A stretch of 64,000 nt of DNA from Ctena decussata (Eukaryota; Mollusca; Bivalvia; Lucinida; Lucinidae), in NCBI GenBank assembly GCA_963989385.1, contig OZ022514.1, positions 25,771,222 through 25,835,221 of the forward strand, in the 5' to 3' direction. The position numbers and the translations under genes were made by a program. Positions 57,435-64,000 of the stretch are shown here, piece after piece. Under the pieces are notes generated by a model. The model made no database searches. It worked only from the letters and a program-made list of their open reading frames with translations, and had not been told where the DNA came from. Positions within the stretch are counted from its first letter, which is position 1; each line of letters starts with the position of its first letter.

Positions 57435-58094
57435 CTTATAAAGAATCCTTATATAACAGAACGCCAGCATAAGGCATGGAATAAATAGCACAAATATAAA
57501 TAGACAAAGTGTATATGACTGGTTGGAAGTACTTTTGGATTTCCAGTTGGGGGCACACGATATGTCGATTCCTTCTAATGAATAAGATCCCCATCCAATC
57601 AACGGCAATACCGCCCAGAATAGTCCGAAAACAAAACAGAACAGAATAGCAGACACAACTTTGGTCTTTCCAATTCTTATACGTTTATGACAATTGAAGA
57701 TGATCATATAGCGATGTATCGAAAGTCCTGTTAATAAGAATATTGAAGCTGTTCCCAGAAGGGTGACAATAAATCCGTCCCATTTGCACCCCACTTCACC
57801 GAAAATGTATTCCTCCGCAAAACTTGAAAAGATTACAAATGGAAAAGCATTAATGACAATAAGCAAATCACAGGCTATAACAGAAATGATCCAAAAGTTA
57901 GTTTTTGTGTGGAGTTTCTTTGTTCTATTGTACACATATAGTACCAAAATATTTTCAAATAATGCCAGAAAAAATAGCACCGACATTGAAATGCCTATGG
58001 CCTGGTACACTTCACTAGTCACCGGTGAAACATAAATTTCGGAATAACTGTCATTCTCCATATTTAAACCAGTCAACACTGTTCGATTCTTCAT
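57435..58094 (-). CDS. Opsin-like GPCR, exon for TM1-TM5 (copy 2)
   Basis: The ATG at 58094 starts MKNRTVLTGLNMENDSY, as in copy 1, and the exon ends at the same GTAAGT donor (57429-57434). It encodes 220 residues. TM1 has ENILV in place of the usual GNxxV. TM3 opens with GCKWDGF (Asp at the 113-equivalent position) and closes with HRY, a variant of E/DRY. Loop 2 is GWGSYSLEGIDISC (Glu181-equivalent and disulfide Cys). There is no stop or frameshift. TM6-TM7 was not found, and the 3'-flanking intron is split by a 7.2 kb insertion only 20 bp past the donor. The gene may still be functional through distant exons, or this may be an orphan exon. Opsin subclass not determined. Confidence 0.78.
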
Positions 58095-58567
58095 TTCCGA
58101 CAAATTTTGCAATCTTTCTATATCGCAAATTAATTAGCTTTCTTCTTTAAGAAATCCCAATACTCTTGTAAGGAACATTGAATCTTTTGATCTTGTGCGA
58201 CAGACACAGGAAGGAACAGTGTTTGAACACTTGACAGCTTAACGTTTGTCTTTATAAGATCTCATATCTCATTGCGCATGATCGTCGTCACCGAGTAAAC
58301 GTCTTGTGAATGGCTCAGTTTCTATTGCTTAATCTCTTTTTTCATGAGTTATTTCTATTACTTATTTTCGTCATATTAACTACATGGGAAGAATAATTGT
58401 CTCGGTCATAATCAAACTGCACATTCCCATTGCACCATTGATGTGCACAGGGTGGTCTGTGTATGCGCAGTGGTACCTATTCTCTGAGACATTTTCTCTA
58501 TGTTCGTTGCCATAACCTCTTATAGTACTTTGACTTTTTCTTACAATTATAGATCCCGCTAATAGCC

Positions 58568-58782
58568 TTTAACTCTTTAAGCACCAGTGGCGAAAATAGC
58601 AGAATTTGCAAACAGCGTAGATCTTGATGAGGCGGCTCAAAATGAGCCGCCTCATCTAGATCTACACTGTTTACCCTCTAGTCTTAACATTCTCAATATG
58701 AACTGTCTTGGGTTAGGCATGTTTTGAATTTTTGCAGACGTTAATTTTGTCGTCTGCTTTCTGGTGCTTAGAGAGTTTAAAA
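58568..58782. mobile_element. MITE with GATGAGGCGGCTC hairpin
   Basis: The ends TTTAACTCTTTAAGCACCAG and CTGGTGCTTAGAGAGTTTAAA are inverted. The centre is a ~30-bp-arm palindrome, AAACAGCGTAGATC...GATGAGGCGGCTCA and its complement. GTCGTCTGC precedes the right end. Confidence 0.75.
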
Positions 58783-58791
58783 AGGACACGA

Positions 58792-59164
58792 TAACCCATT
58801 TATGCCTGGTGGACTGATCTATCTTTATAAATTGGACGAGTCCAGTCAGTATTTTAGGAGTGACTGGTTTATTTATCTTTAAGTACTTTTAAATAAATTG
58901 TTGTGAATTTTTGGCAAATAGCGTTGAACCAGATCAGACGTCGCGTTCTTTGGCATCTGATCTGGGTCTGCGCTGTTTGCCAATAAGGGGATAGCTGTAC
59001 TCAAAATTGTAATTTGGGGAGGTAAATCGTCGGTTTTATGGTCTGAAATTTCGTTTTACGGCAACGCGCTAGCGGAATTTTGACGTTATCCAATCAGACG
59101 TCACGTTACATACGTAAGTGCATTAGAATGTCCCTTGTATGGGAAACAATGCATAAATGAGTTA
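58792..59164. mobile_element. MITE with TTAACCCATTTATGC ends
   Basis: The left TAACCCATTTATGCC and right GCATAAATGAGTTA are inverted; the same ends occur at 39010..39584. Inside is GATCAGACGTCGCG...GATCTGGGTCTGCGCTGTTTGCC. Confidence 0.65.
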
Positions 59165-59798
59165 AGCTATGACTGGCATTATCCTTAAATTTGAAAAATA
59201 TGGCGATACCTCACAAATTTCCTGTCAAGCACCCATTGTCTCCTCCTAACACGAGGTGTCTGATCATGGTTTGCATTGCCGGTTCAGATATTTCTGTTCC
59301 AAGGTCTTAGATCCATTTATAGACTTTCTTAATTAATGATGTTTCACGAAGATATTTTGTTAAGATCATATTTTTCCTGATACATGTACAGAACTCGTTC
59401 CTCCGCACAAAACAGAAGTCTTACAGCTTTTACTGTGAGTGTAGGCTCAGCTCAGCGTGCTCATCCGCTTTTCGATAGACAGACATTTTTGTCGACCTAG
59501 ATTGTTTGTCGTAACAGGGAAGGCTGAGCAGGCTGCGCGGATGTGCAGGCTGGTCTGATTCTTCGTTTTTACTCGTGCTGCAAAACACATTTCACTCGAT
59601 CGTTCGCTAATTCATTTTATTCCATTATTTACATAGAACCTGTATCTTCGTGCTTCATAAACAGAGAACAGATTCGTCTCCCGACTTTAGCAGACGACAC
59701 TAATTATCTGAAGATACAGGAAAAAAAGACCAGTGATATTATTTTTGAATACTTATTATATATCCTTCATTTTTGTTGACCAATTACAGAAATATAGC

Positions 59799-59999
59799 AT
59801 TAACCCTTTTAGCGCCGAAAAGTAGACGACAAAATTTTCGTCTGCGTATTTCAAGAAAATGTCTTGTCCAAGATATATTGAAAATTCGAGGACCAGAGGG
59901 CAAACGGTTTAGATCTAGATGAGGCGTATGAGCCGCCTCATCAGGATCTACGCTGTTTGCAAATGTTGTTATTTTCGTCAGTGTTGCTTAAAGTGTTAA
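59799..59999. mobile_element. MITE with GATGAGGCGGCTC hairpin, second copy
   Basis: The left end TTAACCCTTTTAGCGCCG pairs imperfectly with the right end GCTTAAAGTGTTAA. Its centre is CAAACGGTTTAGATC...GAGCCGCCTCATC...GATCTACGCTGTTTG. It belongs to the family of 58568..58782. Confidence 0.7.
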
Positions 60000-61859
60000 T
60001 TTGTATCTGAATTATTAATTATGAATATTTAATGCAAGCAGACGACATTCGATACACATTATCTCCATTCCAAGAATTGCCTACTGAGTTATATTATATG
60101 AAAATTGCCAGCAGCCGATATTCAAATTGCAGAGTTTCAAGCAGATAACATTACTGATAATATTTCAAAAATAAATCCTCATTCCTCTGGTATTTCGTAT
60201 CCTTCAACTGATGCTTTAATTTGAGTCTGTTAAATTTAGTGAGCAGACGACATACGAACTAGAAAATTTCTGGAGAAATAAAGGCAGGATTGTATGTTTA
60301 GAAAATGCATCCTTTACTTTTCACTTTCCGCAAGGAAGACTAGTCACAAATAGCTCCTCACATTTTCGGAACGAATTCTCATATAAATATTAATTGTTAC
60401 TTCAACGTTAGGTCCGTTATACACGTATGTTGATGCGCGCGCAATTCTTTGATACTGATATCTGACGTATTCCGTTTGACAGCAATAGGTCAGTTAACCT
60501 AAACTGTCAAGAGAGATTTCACTGAAATGACCTAAAGTGTTTGCAAATGTTTCATGGAATTATTCTTTTAGGCTTTACCACTTCTCATAATTGGCGCTAA
60601 GCTATAATCAATAACTGAGGATATGTACGAGCGAAATACCAAAGATGACAGCAGTGCACAGCGACCACTCAGACTATAAGTATCTTTCATAGGTGCGAGG
60701 TGTGGATAGAAAAATCTGTCACGAGGGTCACTGTGCGGCATCACGAGGCTTGCACACCACGTTTTGTTTTAACTTTAGAACTTGTTAAAATGCGTATTTC
60801 TAGTGTTTGAGAGGTTTCAATTTGATTTTGAAACAAGGCGCCGCTTTCAACGACTAACATTCGGCCTGGCGTGCATAAACTGACGTCATTATTGCCGTCT
60901 TCGTGACGTCATCATGAAAAAGCCAACGTCACTTGACGACGCAGGTCCATGAGCTCCTATACAACCAATGCATTGACTGCTCGTTATTCTTATCCGGTCC
61001 TTGATGAGATAAGATTTGTAGGTACAGGACGCGAATACCCTCATCTGGTGTGCAAGAATACCAATTTTCCTACCTGTGCTCTCGACCCAGCCAGTCATAT
61101 ACAGTTACCATACATGCAAAAGTGAGACAATCGACAGCAGTATCTGCTTGGTTGACAGCCGTTTAATAATAGCACCACTTACCATTATTAGTGATGCTTA
61201 CGACCAAATTCTCGGTCGACAACCATTTCAATGTATACTACCGAATCGGTCGACAGCACAGGTAGGCAAACGGGCATTACCCCCGTGCTGGTAGCAATGA
61301 TTGTTTTTGAAAGGCTTGATAATTTGTTGTTGAGCAGTGACTGTTTTTGTGTGACTACGACGACTGTTTTTGTTTGACTATGATAGGTTTCTGTGTTGGT
61401 ACCATTTTCATCATTTATTTGTTGTTTTTTGTAGTGGTGGCGGTGTTGGGGGTGGGGGTGGGCGTGTGTGTGTGTGTGGGGGGGGAATCATGCTGCTTTA
61501 CATCGGGACATTTAAGGCAAATTGTACACTTATAGGGAAAATAAGTCTGCCTTTTACATATCTTTCGTCCTTCCAAAGGAGTAATGATTAATTTATGTAA
61601 GAAGTATACTTCATTTCTTCTCCAGCAATGCAAACAGGAAGTCACAAAAATTTTTCGCCTCTGGGATAATGGCGGAAAAGCATACACTATAATTATTACC
61701 AGGGGAGTGGCTAGCACATAATGACAATGACATGATACGCACAATAATGCTTCATACTCTTACAGGGAAAATCTAGGTGCTAAGCAACTAACATATTGCA
61801 TATCCTCATATCTGATGGCCCTGCTACTAAAATCTTGTCCCATCACAAAATTTCATCCT

Positions 61860-61928
61860 GCAAATACGCAGGTGTGTGTTGAAATTTTGTCAGTTTGACA
61901 AAATTTCAAAACGCACCTGCGTATTTGC
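61860..61928. repeat. Hairpin, ~33-bp arms
   Basis: GCAAATACGCAGGTG...AAATTTTGTCA pairs with TGACAAAATTT...CACCTGCGTATTTGC around a 3-nt loop, with very few mismatches. Confidence 0.85.
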
Positions 61929-62659
61929 GTAAAGGTAGCTACGCCCTTGATTACCCTATTAATTTCAATAAAATCAGGATATTTTTGGCTTAGTCAATGG
62001 CTAAATTAATATTTCCTCTGTCTACCCTGTTTTCTCAGAATATCCTGGTTGGCACATAATGTTGAATCAACCTTGATTCAACCTTGATTCAACGTCATGA
62101 CGTTGAATCATGTTTGCTTCAAGGTTGATATAATATTGTGTGCACAGTGGGCTGAATTCTTAGGTTTATACGCCAAACCCCTGTTGCATGTGAAAAAGAT
62201 CACGCAGGTAAACTGATGTGGCTAAGCGAAGATTCCGATCAGACTGCGAGAGTGCGGTCTTACCCGAGTCATCCTGTTCGGATCTGAACTATCTTTTTTA
62301 TATTTTCACTGTGTATGTACCAGAACGTCCAAATATTAAATAGTCGAGTAATGGGGACCTTTTTGGTCGATCATTTCAAACAGGTACCGTCTCCACTGTT
62401 TACCAGAAAATCTCATCAATTATTGATGAACGCCTAGCTGATAATAGACTGAGGAAAATTTACAGCTTTTTATCATCTAATTGTAAAGTTTATCAATAAA
62501 CTATGCTTATTTTAGAAGCATCATTACAAAACGTGTTTCAGGGCAGGCCAATAGGCGGTGTACGTTTGCGTAGATACCATGAGTACTTCGGGTGTGGTTA
62601 TAAAAAGAGGGTTTCAACTACGCGGTTCCAGTATCAAAGGACTTTTGATGGGTTACTTG

Positions 62660-62762
62660 AATGGATGGATGGATGGATGGATGGACGGACGGACGGACGG
62701 ACGGATGGTTGGCTGGCCGGATGAAAGGATGGACGAACGGACGGACGGACGGACGGATAGAT
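62660..62762 (+). repeat. GGAT/GGAC tetranucleotide microsatellite
   Basis: Runs of (GGAT)n switch to (GGAC)n, then an interruption, then (GGAC)n again. The unit resembles the microsatellite in pearl-like elements, but no pearl-like ends are evident here. Confidence 0.85.
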
Positions 62763-63163
62763 GGTTACTGAAAAGATTCTTTCAAACACTTTAAACTAGA
62801 ACGATGTAAGGAAATAATGCATCCTCGACCCATTGCAAGAACGTTACGTTATGGTCACTTCCTATTCCTTTGGAAAAAGAATCCCATTCTCTTGAGACCC
62901 AAACGATAGTTCAGTTATTTTAGAATTAGTAGTTTTTATCCGCTTTGAATCATATATAATGGCGGGCAAAGAAACTACGGTAACTGCCGAGTAATTCCAT
63001 TTTTTATAGAGAGAGGTGCGGCAAGTGCCGACTGCATGAGGACAACAGTAGAGCCAGCCATTGCAAAGTAATTTTGACTAATTACATGTAGGCCTACTAC
63101 AATTGTGCAACAAATGTTTTATTAATCTAAAAATGCAAATGGAATAGGAAATACCGAAGGCCC

Positions 63164-63199
63164 CGGATCAGACTGCTCTTTAGGAGCAGTCTGATCTGG
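63164..63199. repeat. Hairpin GGATCAGACTGCTC, 16-bp arms
   Basis: CCGGATCAGACTGCTC pairs with GAGCAGTCTGATCTGG around TTTAG, followed by ACTGCACTGTTTG. It is a clean member of the dispersed hairpin family also found in the retrotransposon LTRs. Confidence 0.8.
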
Positions 63200-64000
63200 G
63201 ACTGCACTGTTTGATTTGACCTATCTGTCCCGATACTGACGTCATACTGACGTCAGTTCGACGTCATGTGCCTACGGGGAATGCGGCACTTAACTCGGTT
63301 ACATAATATGTCTAGTTATTTTTTCACCGTTTATATGTAAAAATGTTTGTCGTAATACTATCCTATTCTGTCGTGATACGATCCATGCCATATAGTTTTT
63401 ATCTTTATACGTTCAATATCAGTCCAAAGGGCAGCCTGTTATGCGCCAATGCCAGTCTGATGATCAGTCCTTTATCCGCAGCTTGGTGATGGCAATTAGT
63501 GTAAAAAGGATATCTCTCTAACCGGAATCAATGGCAAAAGTCGTATCATGTCGTGTGTATAGGACCTGTTTATATGCGAAGGTTTTCAGTCAGCCATTTC
63601 AAATTTGGGCTTTTAGTTTGTTTCCAAGGTCACCATGATGATGTTCTACGTGTAACACGACCTTCAATAATCTTTGATCTTCTAATACAGGGACTGGATT
63701 TGAGCTCTGGACTTTGGATTACAAATGGAAACTGGCAATGTCAAAAATCCAAATTCAAGAGTTCAGGATTTACACAGTCCAATGCCCATGTTCGCGTTTA
63801 CACGGTCGGAAGTCCAGATCCAAGGTCCTGTCCAGGTTTTATATCATGTCTGATAAGAGTCACGGCATTGGGACGAAAATAGAAATAAAATAAGTAAATA
63901 AATAAATAAAAACATACAGCAACAAAGTTTTATTTGTTTTGCGTGCGAGATTACATGCACGCGAAGTAAAGAACAAATGATGTTGCTACTTTAGCATTTA

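Larger units (their letters stand above)
48226..58560. other. Duplicated segment, copy 2 (opsin-exon part, expanded by insertions)
   Basis: It is collinear with 22127..23605 after removing two insertions, 48437..50183 and 50247..57414. Between them, 50184-50246 retains host homology (AAACTACAACWGCTTGC, CCCCGTTATTTTCTGACACC). Confidence 0.85.
60000..64000. other. Intergenic DNA, no gene recognised
   Basis: No supported ORF. It holds a GT/G-rich stretch at 61438-61490, a symmetrical TTGAATCAACCTTGATTCAA block at 62061-62110, CRE-like TGACGTCA words (60880-60915 and 63234-63265), an AAAT run at 63885-63912, and the hairpins listed separately. Confidence 0.5.

Noticed and set aside
63553..63882. 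109-codon plus-strand ORF near the window end
   Set aside because: No domain, no repeat and no exon signals; consistent with a chance open frame.

Overview
The window reads as AT-rich, gene-poor nuclear DNA from a bivalve mollusc. The clade is inferred from abundant pearl-like (Helitron-related) elements with 145-166 bp core repeats and (ACGG)n or (ACGC)n tracts, tRNA-derived SINEs, and foldback MITEs; I cannot name the species. There is no bacterial-style gene content, CRISPR array or operon. I see only two host protein-coding segments, both copies of one exon.

The host signal is a pair of opsin-like GPCR exons on the minus strand (22431..23087 and 57435..58094). Each encodes TM1-TM5 and ends at the same GTAAGT splice donor. 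They lie in a duplicated segment that probably also includes 14681..20990 and 45795..46260. The two copies have collected different insertions, so each serves as the empty site for the other. This exposes a pearl-like element of about 5.9 kb with nested insertions in copy 1. In copy 2 it exposes a TA-flanked foldback MITE, a 1.75 kb inverted-terminus element and a 7.2 kb TA-flanked TIR element that carries a dead LINE. The exon for TM6-TM7, with the retinal-binding lysine, was not found.

The centre (26117..38456) is a 12.3 kb Ty3/Gypsy-type LTR retrotransposon with 1.2 kb LTRs, TG...CA ends and a GTAA target duplication. Its parts in order are: primer-binding site; a long leader with roughly 50 bp repeats; a broken ORF with the block pattern of an SGNH/GDSL hydrolase; gag with an RGG/Asn-rich tail; a textbook -1 frameshift signal (T TTA AAC, 5-nt spacer, 12-bp perfect stem); protease, RT, RNase H and integrase; a 3' region with an 18-bp duplicate of the polypurine-tract/LTR junction; and the 3' LTR. 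It is dead: it has stops, frameshifts, a deletion in RT and a 1.2 kb LINE inserted in reverse between two RT codons.

Layout: 1-5.3 kb intergenic plus a pearl-like element; 5.3-14.7 kb foldbacks and MITEs, including a palindromic element with an 8-bp target duplication; 14.7-23.6 kb duplicated segment, copy 1; 23.6-26.1 kb nothing recognised; 26.1-38.5 kb LTR retrotransposon; 38.5-45.8 kb MITE and a third large pearl-like element split by a 3.3 kb insertion with a 9-bp target duplication; 45.8-58.6 kb duplicated segment, copy 2; 58.6-64 kb small MITEs and hairpins. The strongest leads are the SGNH-like ORF in the retrotransposon, its frameshift signal, the orphan duplicated opsin exons, and the shared 3' end of the pearl-like elements.
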